DNA of 21,282 bases from Candidatus Hydrogenedentota bacterium (GTDB lineage Bacteria; Hydrogenedentota; Hydrogenedentia; Hydrogenedentales; CAITNO01): NCBI GenBank assembly GCA_029554925.1, contig JAKPUV010000373.1:1-21282 (forward strand), written 5' to 3'. The position numbers were made by a program, and so were the translations under genes. Numbering within the stretch: position 1 is the first letter of the stretch; each line of letters starts with the position of its first letter. Of the stretch, positions 6,633 through 14,163 are shown in pieces. Below the pieces are notes generated by a model. It made no database searches. It worked only from the letters and a program-made list of their open reading frames with translations, and was not told where the DNA came from.

Positions 6633-7574
6633 CTACTTCGCGTTTCCCGCCTCGGAGCGGACATAGGCCTCGTGCAGTTTTTCGATGCCCGCATCCTCCG
6701 CGCTTCCGCGGTGGATCACCACCCGGTACTTGAGCGTGAAAAACTTCCCGGGCTCCAAATCGTATGGTGTGGTGTGGGGCCAGGACTGTCCAAGGAATCC
6801 GTAGTTGCGCATGATCCAACCGGGATGCGGGTATCCCGGCAGCGAGGGGTGCTGGAACACGGCCAGACCGGAGAGCTTTTCCGAGCCCTTCTCCACCGCA
6901 ATGGACACATCCGCCCACGGCGAGGCGAGCTCCAGCACATCCTTTTCTATCTTCCCCGCGGCGGCCGTGAAGTGCATGGGCTTCCGTTTTGAGTCGGGCC
7001 GGAGGCAGAGCCCGCCGTAGCCCTTGTTGCCCGTGGTGGCGCCGCGCACGGTGATGGTCTCCTTTCCGACATTCTCAAACCGCAGCGTCAGGTCCATCGC
7101 GCGGGTGTCCCCCTCCACGGGAAGCACCACCATCTCGGCCGTCTCACGGACAACGGGGGCGTCCGGCGCGTCGTCGAAAACCCAGACGCACTCCGAGGTC
7201 AGGCGGGCGGACTTCTCGTCGGCCTCCTTTGTCAGCCATTTCACAAACACCTGGCGGGCGCCGTCCAGCGACCAGACATCCATTTTGCGCCCGCCCACGG
7301 TGCTGTCCGGCCAGGCCCAGAAAAGGCCGCGGTGATGGTAGTGGTCCCAGGGAAAATCCTCCGTCAGCACCTCGCCGTCCAGTCCGTACAGGGGATGGAT
7401 GTAGCCCCCGCGGGTGAACTTCTCCGGAACCCCCTTGGGCGCTTTCACCGGATCAGCGCAGTAGACCATCACCGGCACCCCGCCGTCCAGCACGGTGACT
7501 TTTCCCGCCTCTTCCGCGAGCGAGAAGGCCCCCGTGGCCGCCAGTGACGCGATCGCCATTGCCATGAAAGACAT
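6633..7574 (-). CDS. Secreted DUF6807 (PmoA-like) family protein
   Basis: The 313-residue product has a short N-terminal hydrophobic segment (4-19) that looks like a signal peptide with cleavage near SLA-EE. The family signature is clear: RGGYIHPLYGLDGE (55-68) followed by DFPWDHYHHRGLFWAW (73-88), and a C-terminal HPSLPGYPHPGW segment. The family was once labelled methane oxygenase PmoA, which is misleading. It has no resemblance to particulate methane monooxygenase membrane subunits and occurs in polysaccharide-degrading bacteria, probably with a beta-sandwich sugar-binding or sugar-modifying fold. The ATG at 7574 has GGAGGG six bases upstream; a longer frame to 7613 lacks support. The gene is divergent from the arabinofuranosidase gene, suggesting a shared role in plant glycan use. 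The reaction is unknown. Confidence 0.85.
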   Translation of the reverse strand: MSFMAMAIASLAATGAFSLAEEAGKVTVLDGGVPVMVYCADPVKAPKGVPEKFTRGGYIHPLYGLDGEVLTEDFPWDHYHHRGLFWAWPDSTVGGRKMDVWSLDGARQVFVKWLTKEADEKSARLTSECVWVFDDAPDAPVVRETAEMVVLPVEGDTRAMDLTLRFENVGKETITVRGATTGNKGYGGLCLRPDSKRKPMHFTAAAGKIEKDVLELASPWADVSIAVEKGSEKLSGLAVFQHPSLPGYPHPGWIMRNYGFLGQSWPHTTPYDLEPGKFFTLKYRVVIHRGSAEDAGIEKLHEAYVRSEAGNAK

Positions 7575-7611
7575 GTCATTCCCTCCGTGGGTGTTCGTCC
7601 GCAACGCAACC

Positions 7612-7641
7612 ATTCTTCACCCCGGGACGCCTCCGGGTCAA
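7612..7641 (-). promoter_or_regulatory. Predicted promoter of the DUF6807 gene
   Basis: On the minus strand, TTGACC (7636-7641), an 18-bp spacer and AAGAAT (7612-7617) form a plausible -35/-10 pair. The start codon lies 37 bases downstream of the -10 box. Confidence 0.4.
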
Positions 7642-7659
7642 ACTTTGCGGCGCGCCGCG

Positions 7660-7688
7660 TTGCGCGGCCCGCGTGCGGCGGATACAAT
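7660..7688 (+). promoter_or_regulatory. Predicted promoter of the arabinofuranosidase gene
   Basis: TTGCGC (7660-7665), a 17-bp spacer and TACAAT (7683-7688) are placed to start transcription near 7695, just before the AGGAGG at 7701-7706. It lies back to back with the DUF6807 promoter. Confidence 0.5.
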
Positions 7689-7713
7689 CGGCTTGACAAA
7701 AGGAGGCTCTCCC

Positions 7714-10203
7714 ATGAATATCGCCGCGGCCCTGCTGCTCCTGATCGCCGTCCCCGACATGCTTGCCGTGGACACCACGACCGTGGTCCGGGAGACCAGT
7801 CCGGACCTGTGGGGTGTCTTTTTTGAGGAGATCAACCATTCCGGGGACGGCGGACTTTACGCGGAAATGGTGCGCAACCGGAGTTTCGAGGACAACCAGG
7901 TGCCGGCGGACTGCACGGCGGACGACACGGCCTTCATCAGCCCCACGGGATTCCGGTTGGAGAAGGGGGACCAGGCGGCGCCCCTTCCCGGCTGGAAACT
8001 GGTCACGCAGGACGCCAAGGCCCGAGTTCTGCTCGACACGGGGAGTCCCCTTGCCCCTCAGGCCCCCGCCTCGGCGCGCGTGACAGTGGAGTCGGTCGGC
8101 GCCGGAGGCTGGGCGGGCCTGATGAACGGGGGATTTTGGGGCGTGCACGTGCGGAAAGGGGCTCGGTACCGCCTTTCCCTGCATGCCCGCGGGGAGGGCG
8201 TCACCCTGACGGCCTTCCTCGCCTCCCGTGACGGCAAACGGCGTTATGACACCCGCCTTCTCGGCCCGGTTTCCGACGAATGGCGGCGCTTGGAGGCGGT
8301 CCTCTCCCCCGCGGCGACCGACACGGACGCCGTGCTGGTCATCAGCGCGGAAACCCCCGGCGTGTTCAGCCTCGACATGGTCTCCCTTTTTCCGGAGGAG
8401 ACCTTTCTCGGCCGGGAGAACGGGCTGCGGCCGGACCTGGCCGAGATGATTGGCGCGCTGAAACCGGCCTTCATCCGGTTTCCCGGCGGGTGCATCGTCG
8501 AGGGGTTCACCCCCGAAACCGCCTGGGACTGGAAGGAGACCATCGGCGACCCCTCGGCACGCCCCGGACGGCAGAACCTCTGGGGATACCGGGCCACCGA
8601 CGGCCTCGGCTACCACGAGTTCCTTCAGTTCGCGGAGGACATCGGCGCGGCGCCGATTCTCGTGGTGAACTGCGGGATGACCTGCCAGGGGCGGAAGCCG
8701 ATTTTTCAGCCGCTGGAAGACATGGACCGGTATGTCCAGGACGCGTTGGACGCGGTCGAATACGCCATCGGCGGGCCGGAGACCGTCTGGGGGGCGCGGC
8801 GCGCCGCCAACGGCCGTCCCGAACCCTTTGACCTGCGGTACATCACCATCGGCAACGAGAACGGGGGGCCGGAGTATCAGGAGCGGTACGCCCTCTTCGC
8901 CCGCGCGTTCCGGGAGAAGCAGCCCGACATCCGGCTCATCTCCAACAGCCCGGTTCCGGGGTCGCCGGCGGACTACGAGGAGCACCACTACTACATGACC
9001 CCGCAGTGGTTCGCCGCCAACGCGGAGAAGTATGACACCTACGACCGGACGCTCCCGAAAGTTTTCGTGAGCGAATACGCCGCCAACACCGCCGCCGGAA
9101 AAGGAAATTTGGAGGCCGCCGTGGGCGAGGCGGCGTTCATGATCGGTCTGGAGAACAACAGCGACATCGTGGCCATGGCCGCCTACGCCCCGCTGTTCTG
9201 CCACGAAAACGACCGCAAGTGGCCCGTCAATTTGGTCGTCTTCGACAGCCACCGCGTCTATGGCACCCCGTCCTGGCATGTCCAGAAGCTCTTCGCGGAA
9301 AACCTGCCCGACCGTCTCCATGCCGTGGACTATCCCCGCCTCGGGGAGGAAATCTCGCTGCGGGAAGGCCGCATCGGCGTGGGCACCTGGCGCACCCGGG
9401 CGGAGTTCAAGGACATTGAGGTGACCGGAACGGGCGCGTCGCCGGAACCCTGGCGCGCGGCCGACCACCCCGGGGACTGGACCTTCTTCGACGGGGAATG
9501 GTCCGTTGCGGACGGGGTGCTCTCCCAGTCCGACCTCGGCCCCAACCGGGTCGCGCTGACGGGAAGTCCCGACTGGACCGACTGCACCCTCCGCTTCAAG
9601 GCCCGCAAACTGGCCGGAGGCGAGGGGTTCCTGGTGCTCTTCCGCGCCTCGGACAGCGGCACCTGGCACTGGATCAACCTGGGCGGCTGGGGCAACACCG
9701 CGCACGGCCTCGAGTCGTGCGTGCAGGGCGCCCGCTTCGGCGAGTCCCGGCGCCTCCCCGGCAAGATTGAGACGGGGCGCTGGTACGACATTGAGGTCGC
9801 CGTGCGGGGGGAGACTGTCACGGTCACTTTGGACGGCGCGCGCGTGATGGCGGAGCCCCTGCCCTCCCTGCGCTCGCCCGGCATCACGGCCAACGCGGGG
9901 CTGGACACGGAGACGGGGGACCACATTATCAAGGTTTCCAATTTCCTCGACCGGGCCTGGGAGACCACCGTCACCCTGAAGGGCGTGTCAGGCCCCCTTG
10001 AGGGGACGGCGACCGTCCTCTCGGCGGCGGAGAGAACGGCGGAGAACAGCCTTGACCATCCCGGCGCGGTCATCCCGGCAGTCTCCGTCGTGCGGCATCC
10101 CCAGGGATCCTTCGCCCACTCCTTCCCCGCCTGCTCTGTCACGGTTCTGCGCCTGCACCCCGCAGGGAGGCGGTCCGAGGCGCGAGCACTCCTGAAAATG
10201 TGA
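7714..10203 (+). CDS. GH51-type alpha-L-arabinofuranosidase, secreted
   Basis: The 829-residue protein starts at ATG 7714, seven bases after a perfect AGGAGG. A short hydrophobic N-terminus (2-18) suggests export. The N-terminal region has the GH51 pattern LWGVFFEEINHSGDGGLYAE, then a carbohydrate-binding-like beta domain. The catalytic TIM barrel carries FPGGCIVEG, the acid/base Glu382 in ITIGNENGG and the nucleophile Glu454 in FVSEYAAN. These are the residues of a retaining enzyme that removes alpha-L-arabinofuranosyl groups from arabinan or arabinoxylan. A laminin-G/DUF1080-like beta-sandwich (about 575-745; WTFFDGEWSVADGVL, ITANAGLDTETGDHI) follows the barrel, before the C-terminal strands. 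Frames reaching upstream to 7495 run across the promoter and are not used. It converges on the radical SAM gene with a 7-base gap. Confidence 0.93.
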   Translation: MNIAAALLLLIAVPDMLAVDTTTVVRETSPDLWGVFFEEINHSGDGGLYAEMVRNRSFEDNQVPADCTADDTAFISPTGFRLEKGDQAAPLPGWKLVTQDAKARVLLDTGSPLAPQAPASARVTVESVGAGGWAGLMNGGFWGVHVRKGARYRLSLHARGEGVTLTAFLASRDGKRRYDTRLLGPVSDEWRRLEAVLSPAATDTDAVLVISAETPGVFSLDMVSLFPEETFLGRENGLRPDLAEMIGALKPAFIRFPGGCIVEGFTPETAWDWKETIGDPSARPGRQNLWGYRATDGLGYHEFLQFAEDIGAAPILVVNCGMTCQGRKPIFQPLEDMDRYVQDALDAVEYAIGGPETVWGARRAANGRPEPFDLRYITIGNENGGPEYQERYALFARAFREKQPDIRLISNSPVPGSPADYEEHHYYMTPQWFAANAEKYDTYDRTLPKVFVSEYAANTAAGKGNLEAAVGEAAFMIGLENNSDIVAMAAYAPLFCHENDRKWPVNLVVFDSHRVYGTPSWHVQKLFAENLPDRLHAVDYPRLGEEISLREGRIGVGTWRTRAEFKDIEVTGTGASPEPWRAADHPGDWTFFDGEWSVADGVLSQSDLGPNRVALTGSPDWTDCTLRFKARKLAGGEGFLVLFRASDSGTWHWINLGGWGNTAHGLESCVQGARFGESRRLPGKIETGRWYDIEVAVRGETVTVTLDGARVMAEPLPSLRSPGITANAGLDTETGDHIIKVSNFLDRAWETTVTLKGVSGPLEGTATVLSAAERTAENSLDHPGAVIPAVSVVRHPQGSFAHSFPACSVTVLRLHPAGRRSEARALLKM

Positions 10204-10210
10204 GGGGACG

Positions 10211-11815
10211 CTATTGGGTCCCGGAACCCGTCCCGCGCAACACCCTGGCCAGCGTTCTTTTCATCCAAACGGCCTGGTCAAGAACGCCGACTTTGCCCAG
10301 CGCCTTTGCCAGGGCCGCCCGCCGAAGCCGTCCCTGGATGTCGCGCCCAATGAACGGTGCCCGGTTCCGCTCTTCCGCGGAGAGCTTCCCCTCTTCCCCC
10401 AGGCTGTCGAGGTACGTCTTCAGGAAGCGCCCGCTGACATCGGGGCACTTCTGCTCCACCGCTCTGTCGCTCCGGTCCAGGGAAAGCCCCAACTCGCGCA
10501 TTCGGGACTGGAACCGGTTCAGCCGGTCCAGCCGAATGTCAAGGGTGTTGCGGCCGTCCCGGGTGCGCCATTCGGCGGTGTGTCCATGGTCCTCCATTTC
10601 AATGCCGAACTCCCCCCTGCGTTTCCACAGGTCGGAATAGGCGACATGAAAGGTGGCCACGCTGACCACGCAGTCAATGCTGTTGCGGTTTCTCTCAATG
10701 AAACGGATGGTCGCCTGGAAATGCTCCTCCGTCTCCGTGGGGAACCCCACGATGATGTTGATCTCGACGCGCATGCCCGCATCGTGGCAGTTCCGCAAAA
10801 ACTCGGCGGCCGACTCCTCGGTGTGGTATTTGTTCATGCCCCCGAGCGTCTCGTTGCACCCGCTCTCCAGGCCGACGATGGCCACGGTGAGGCCGGAACG
10901 CCGGAGCTTCTGGAACAGCTCGGGCTTCATGCCGCGGTGCGCCATGAGGTTTCCGCCGTAGTCCACCGACAGTCCCCGCCGGAGAATCTCGTCCGCCTTC
11001 TCCTCCAGGACCTTCACGCTCCCGTTCATCAGCGGGTCGTTGTAGATGAAGAACTGCGTGCCATAGCGCTCCTTCAGGAACTGGAGCTCGTCCACCTGGT
11101 GCGAGGCGGACCGGGTGCGGTATCCCGGCGTTCTGTGCCGGTCATTGCAGAAGACGCACCTCCCGATGCACCCCCGGCTCCCCATCAGCGGAAGGTCCGG
11201 AACGTCATAGAGCCCGAGGTCAACCTCCTCGAAAGTGGGCCAGGCGATCTCGTCAAGGTTCTGGATCAGCGGCCGGGGCACCGTGAGGCGCCAGCCGTCG
11301 CCGTCCGGCAGGTAAAGGCCGGGCACCTCCTCCAGGTTTTTGAAGTCGCGGTCCAGGACATCGCGCAGCGTGTGCTCGCCCTCGCCCATGCAAATGGCGT
11401 CAACGGCTCCGGGGGAGACGCCGTACAGGTCGGTGTGATAGTAGAGGGCATACCCCCCGAAGACGATCTTCTTGCGGGGAAAACGCTCGCGGACCATGCG
11501 GGCGAGGAGCAGGGACATGTCCCGGTTGGTGGCGGTGACTGAGAAGCCGACCACGTCGCCCTGGATGCGGTCAATGTCGAGAAACGCGGCCAGGAAATGG
11601 AACGCCCCCTTGACCCACCCCTGATGGTAGACCGGATCCGTCCAGAGGTCCCCCATGCCCAGACGGCGGCACAGATCATACAGCTCGATGTTGTAGTCCA
11701 AATACTGCACAGTGCGTCCGAGAGACCGGAGGCGCTGGCAGATGTAGGCGGTTGAACAGGCCGGCTCCCGCGAATCCCACTTGGGCGCCATGATGACGGT
11801 CATATCAACAGACAC
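10211..11815 (-). CDS. B12-binding-type radical SAM protein, unknown substrate
   Basis: The 534-residue protein has an N-terminal Rossmann-like cobalamin-binding-type domain (about 5-150; VVGFSVTATNRD, IVFGGYALYYH, ICMGEGEHTL). It lacks the base-off DxHxxG histidine motif, as many members do. The radical SAM core follows, with Cys216, Cys220 and Cys223 in GCIGRCVFCND, which ligate the 4Fe-4S cluster. GLESGCNETLGGMNK and VGFPTETEEHF are typical of this class. Family members perform methylations, ring contractions or C-C bond chemistry on antibiotics, hopanoids and other lipids; the substrate cannot be inferred here. The start is GTG 11815, because GGAGGG lies 8 bases before it and 20 before the next ATG (11803). 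Neighbours on both sides are in separate transcription units, so this looks like an orphan gene. Confidence 0.9.
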   Translation of the reverse strand: MSVDMTVIMAPKWDSREPACSTAYICQRLRSLGRTVQYLDYNIELYDLCRRLGMGDLWTDPVYHQGWVKGAFHFLAAFLDIDRIQGDVVGFSVTATNRDMSLLLARMVRERFPRKKIVFGGYALYYHTDLYGVSPGAVDAICMGEGEHTLRDVLDRDFKNLEEVPGLYLPDGDGWRLTVPRPLIQNLDEIAWPTFEEVDLGLYDVPDLPLMGSRGCIGRCVFCNDRHRTPGYRTRSASHQVDELQFLKERYGTQFFIYNDPLMNGSVKVLEEKADEILRRGLSVDYGGNLMAHRGMKPELFQKLRRSGLTVAIVGLESGCNETLGGMNKYHTEESAAEFLRNCHDAGMRVEINIIVGFPTETEEHFQATIRFIERNRNSIDCVVSVATFHVAYSDLWKRRGEFGIEMEDHGHTAEWRTRDGRNTLDIRLDRLNRFQSRMRELGLSLDRSDRAVEQKCPDVSGRFLKTYLDSLGEEGKLSAEERNRAPFIGRDIQGRLRRAALAKALGKVGVLDQAVWMKRTLARVLRGTGSGTQ

Positions 11816-11848
11816 TGTGTCGTCCCTCCGTTGCGGATATCCGGGGGA

Positions 11849-11854
11849 AGTATA
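11849..11854 (-). promoter_or_regulatory. TATACT -10-like box upstream of the radical SAM gene
   Basis: TATACT on the minus strand lies 33 bases before the GTG start and leaves room for the GGAGGG site. No convincing -35 box is present at 16-19 bases. Confidence 0.4.
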
Positions 11855-11884
11855 TCAAAAGGGCTTCCTCCCGGCACAGCGGCG

Positions 11885-11924
11885 AAATAGAAAAGGCGTC
11901 CCCGCGCTGGAGCGCGAAGACGCC
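11885..11924 (-). terminator. Intrinsic terminator of the secreted TIM-barrel gene
   Basis: GGCGTC (11895-11900) pairs with GACGCC (11919-11924). Inside, across small 2-nt internal loops, CGCGC pairs with GCGCG around a 4-nt loop. Read on the minus strand the stem is followed by TTTTCTATTT (11885-11894). It sits 26 bases after the stop codon. Confidence 0.85.
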
Positions 11925-11949
11925 GGTGAAAGCAGATATCGGGGGGAGA

Positions 11950-12834
11950 CTACTTCGCGAGTTCCTTGGCGAACTCCTCGAAGGCCCTCACGCACTGGGA
12001 AATCTCGGGAAGGGAATTGTCCCAGTTGTGCTCGTACTCGATGCTGAACACGGCCTTGACGTCGCGCTTCTTCAGCTCCGCGAGGATGTCCTTCACGTTG
12101 CAGACGCCGGTGCCCCAGACCACGTCATGCGCCTCGCGGTTGCCGAACTCGTTGAGATCCTTGAAATGCAGGGAGACGATCCTGCCGGCGTCCGCAAGCG
12201 CGACCACCGCCTCTTTGGGGTCCACACCGGACCGGGGCCAGTGGCCCGTGTCCGCGCAGGAGCCGACGCTCTTGCTAAGCCCGTCAGTGGCCTTGAGGAC
12301 GCTCTTGTAATCCCAGTACATGCTGGGCTTGGGGTGGTTGTGAATGGCGACCTTGATGCCATACTCGTCCGCGAGCTTCGCGATGGCGGACAACTGGTTC
12401 TTGGCGGGCTCGGAGACGATGGTCTCAACGCCCATGGCCTTGGCGAAGTCAAACAGCTTGCGGGCCTCCGCCTCGTCCTTGGAGATGCCGACCACGCCGT
12501 AGTTCACCAGTGTGACGCCCTTCGATGCGAGATAGGCGAGCACCTCCTTCTGGAGCTCCGGGGACATGTTCTGGTCGAAGGTGACATCCTCCGGCTTGTC
12601 CTTGCTCAGGCGCTGGCCGGGGTAGGCCTCGATGTACTTCAGGCCGATGGAGGCCGTCTTGTCCACGGCCTCGTAGAAGGTGAAGCGGTTGAAACTGTAG
12701 GCCTGGCAGCCGACGCGCCATCCGAGGGACTCCGCCGTGGGCGCCCCGCCGGTGTAGAGGTCCTGGGAAACCGCCGGAAAGGCGACCGCGAGGCCCGCGG
12801 CAAGCACTAGCAGGGAAACATGGTTCATGGTCAT
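11950..12834 (-). CDS. Secreted sugar phosphate isomerase/epimerase-like TIM-barrel protein
   Basis: The 294-residue protein has a signal peptide (MTMNHVSLLVLAAGLAVAF, cleavage near VSQ) and a xylose-isomerase-like TIM barrel. Metal and substrate residues are intact: Glu69 (YIEAY), Glu142 (SEPA), His165/His167 (IHNHP), Asp195 and His198 (DTGHW), His223 and Lys225 (LHFKD), and Glu266 (IEYEH). An exported member cannot act on sugar phosphates inside the cell. Related exported or cytoplasmic barrels have been described as 3-keto-glycoside lyases or hydrolases, and the divergent Gfo/Idh/MocA gene fits such chemistry; this is inference. ATG 12834 is preferred over 12828 because GGGAG lies at better spacing. 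It has its own promoter and a strong terminator, so it is transcribed alone. Confidence 0.9.
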   Translation of the reverse strand: MTMNHVSLLVLAAGLAVAFPAVSQDLYTGGAPTAESLGWRVGCQAYSFNRFTFYEAVDKTASIGLKYIEAYPGQRLSKDKPEDVTFDQNMSPELQKEVLAYLASKGVTLVNYGVVGISKDEAEARKLFDFAKAMGVETIVSEPAKNQLSAIAKLADEYGIKVAIHNHPKPSMYWDYKSVLKATDGLSKSVGSCADTGHWPRSGVDPKEAVVALADAGRIVSLHFKDLNEFGNREAHDVVWGTGVCNVKDILAELKKRDVKAVFSIEYEHNWDNSLPEISQCVRAFEEFAKELAK

Positions 12835-12849
12835 TGTCCGAACTCCCGT

Positions 12850-12866
12850 CCCCTGGAAACCAGGGG
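12850..12866 (-). promoter_or_regulatory. Perfect 7-bp hairpin in the leader of the TIM-barrel gene
   Basis: CCCCTGG and CCAGGGG flank a three-base loop. Read on the minus strand, the hairpin ends just before the GGGAG ribosome site and sits 15 bases before the ATG. It could modulate ribosome access or mRNA stability. Confidence 0.45.
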
Positions 12867-12912
12867 CGCACGTTTTTCCGCGTCACAAGCGGGACAGCCC
12901 CGCAACCGGTGT

Positions 12913-12940
12913 ATTCTAACGAATCCCGCGGCGAAATCAA
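12913..12940 (-). promoter_or_regulatory. Predicted promoter of the TIM-barrel gene
   Basis: On the minus strand TTGATT (12935-12940), a 16-bp spacer and TAGAAT (12913-12918) form a good sigma70-like pair, leaving a leader of about 70 bases. Confidence 0.5.
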
Positions 12941-12954
12941 AACACGCGCCCGTC

Positions 12955-12984
12955 TTGGCCGCGGGGCGTCCGGTCGGGTATGAT
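12955..12984 (+). promoter_or_regulatory. Predicted promoter of the Gfo/Idh/MocA gene
   Basis: TTGGCC (12955-12960), an 18-bp spacer and TATGAT (12979-12984) are present. The downstream leader includes the 14-bp palindrome GCCCCCGCGGGGGC (13004-13017), ahead of AAGGAG at 13028-13033. Confidence 0.5.
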
Positions 12985-13045
12985 TGTCCGCTGAACAGGA
13001 ACCGCCCCCGCGGGGGCTCACCAGGTCAAGGAGTCAACAGAAGAC

Positions 13046-14113
13046 ATGGTAAAGCAGAAGAGTCCGCTCACCGTTGGCGTCATCGGAACCGGCGCGATTG
13101 CGCGGGACCAGCACCTTCCCTACTGGCGCGAGCTGGAGGAGGAGGGGCGTGTGCACATCGTCGGCCTGTGCGACATTGTCAAGGCGCGCCGGGAGGAGGA
13201 GGCCGCCAAGTGCCGCGCGGCCAAAACCTATTCGGACATGCGGAAGATGCTGTCGGAGAACCGGTTCGACATCATCGACGTGTGCACGCAGAACCGCTTC
13301 CACTCCGTGGCCACCATCGCGGGTCTCCAGGCCGGGGCCAATGTGCTGGTGGAGAAGCCCATGGCGATGAACGTGAAGGAGTGCGAGGCCATGATCGCCG
13401 CCGCGAAGAAGGCGCGGAAAAAGCTCATGGTCGCCCAGCACATGCGCTTCGAGGCGCGCGCCCAGAAACTCAAGGAGGTCATCACGAGCGGGGCCTGCGG
13501 CGAGATCTACACCGCCGAGACCAAATGGCTGCGCCGCCGCGGCGTGCCGGGATGGGGCAAGTTCCACATCGCCAAGGAGTCCCTCGGCGGTCCGCTCATT
13601 GACATCGGGGTGCACATGATGGACCTGTGCGTGTGGCTCATGGGCTGCCCGAAGCCCGTCGCCGCCAGCGGCAAGGTCTACCGCAAGTTCGGCGACCGGA
13701 AGGATTTCTTCAACGCCGACTGGGGCACCCCCTACCCCCCCAAAGAGTTCGATGTCGAGGACTACGCGACCGCCTTCGTGCGGTTTGAGGGCGGGCTCAC
13801 CATGCAGATGCAGGTGTCCTGGGCCGCCAACGTCCACGACGAGATCGAGAACATGTACATCCTCGGGGACAAGGGCGGCGTGGGCATCAACCCCCTGGGG
13901 TTCTTCAGCGCCGACCATGACTCGCTGAACCACACGACATGGGACTGGCTTTCGGCGGAGGACGGACACCGCCGCGAGGTGCGCCATTTCTGCGAATGCG
14001 TGGAGCAGAACCTTCCTGTCATGGTGAAGCCCGAGGAATCGCTCCGGATCCAGAAGATCATCGACGCGATCTATCTCTCGTCGGCGAAGAACAGGGAAAT
14101 CGTCATCAAGTGA
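13046..14113 (+). CDS. Gfo/Idh/MocA family NAD(P)-dependent oxidoreductase
   Basis: The 355-residue protein has an N-terminal Rossmann fold (VGVIGTGAIA, residues 10-19) and the family signature EKP at 103-105. Lys104, Asp186 and His190 (GGPLIDIGVH) form the expected catalytic set. The C-terminal alpha/beta domain supplies the substrate site. Such enzymes oxidise or reduce sugar and inositol hydroxyls with NAD(P). There is no signal peptide or Tat motif, so it is cytoplasmic, unlike the many exported relatives in these phyla. AAGGAG lies 12 bases before ATG 13046. It is divergent from the secreted TIM-barrel gene and probably handles a product taken up after extracytoplasmic processing; the substrate is unknown. 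A strong terminator follows 26 bases after the stop. Confidence 0.93.
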   Translation: MVKQKSPLTVGVIGTGAIARDQHLPYWRELEEEGRVHIVGLCDIVKARREEEAAKCRAAKTYSDMRKMLSENRFDIIDVCTQNRFHSVATIAGLQAGANVLVEKPMAMNVKECEAMIAAAKKARKKLMVAQHMRFEARAQKLKEVITSGACGEIYTAETKWLRRRGVPGWGKFHIAKESLGGPLIDIGVHMMDLCVWLMGCPKPVAASGKVYRKFGDRKDFFNADWGTPYPPKEFDVEDYATAFVRFEGGLTMQMQVSWAANVHDEIENMYILGDKGGVGINPLGFFSADHDSLNHTTWDWLSAEDGHRREVRHFCECVEQNLPVMVKPEESLRIQKIIDAIYLSSAKNREIVIK

Positions 14114-14139
14114 CGTGAGCCCCCCCCTGAAACAAACCG

Positions 14140-14163
14140 CCCCGGCCGTTTCGGCGGCCGGGG
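14140..14163. terminator. Strong bidirectional terminator shared by convergent genes
   Basis: A perfect 9-bp stem (CCCCGGCCG with CGGCCGGGG) encloses a 6-nt loop. On the plus strand TTATCTTCTT follows; on the minus strand GGTTTGTTTC follows. It ends the Gfo gene and abuts the stop codon (14164-14166) of the receiver gene, ending the envelope operon too. Confidence 0.9.

Noticed and set aside
4889..6733. 614-codon plus-strand frame opposite the long NfeD gene
   Set aside because: It lacks a ribosome site and any motif, and it mirrors a recognised protein on the minus strand.
6633..7574. Annotation of the DUF6807 gene as methane monooxygenase subunit PmoA
   Set aside because: The protein is a soluble exported beta-rich protein with the DHYHHRG signature and no polytopic membrane structure; the family name is historical.
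7693..7698. Perfect TTGACA hexamer
   Set aside because: It lies only 16 bases before the GH51 start codon, so a matching -10 box would fall inside the coding region; the TTGCGC/TACAAT pair just upstream is better placed.
7576..9924. 782-codon open frame antisense to the arabinofuranosidase gene
   Set aside because: High GC content keeps antisense frames open. Its translation is Gly/Arg/Val-rich with no domain, while the opposite strand has catalytic motifs, signal peptide and ribosome site.
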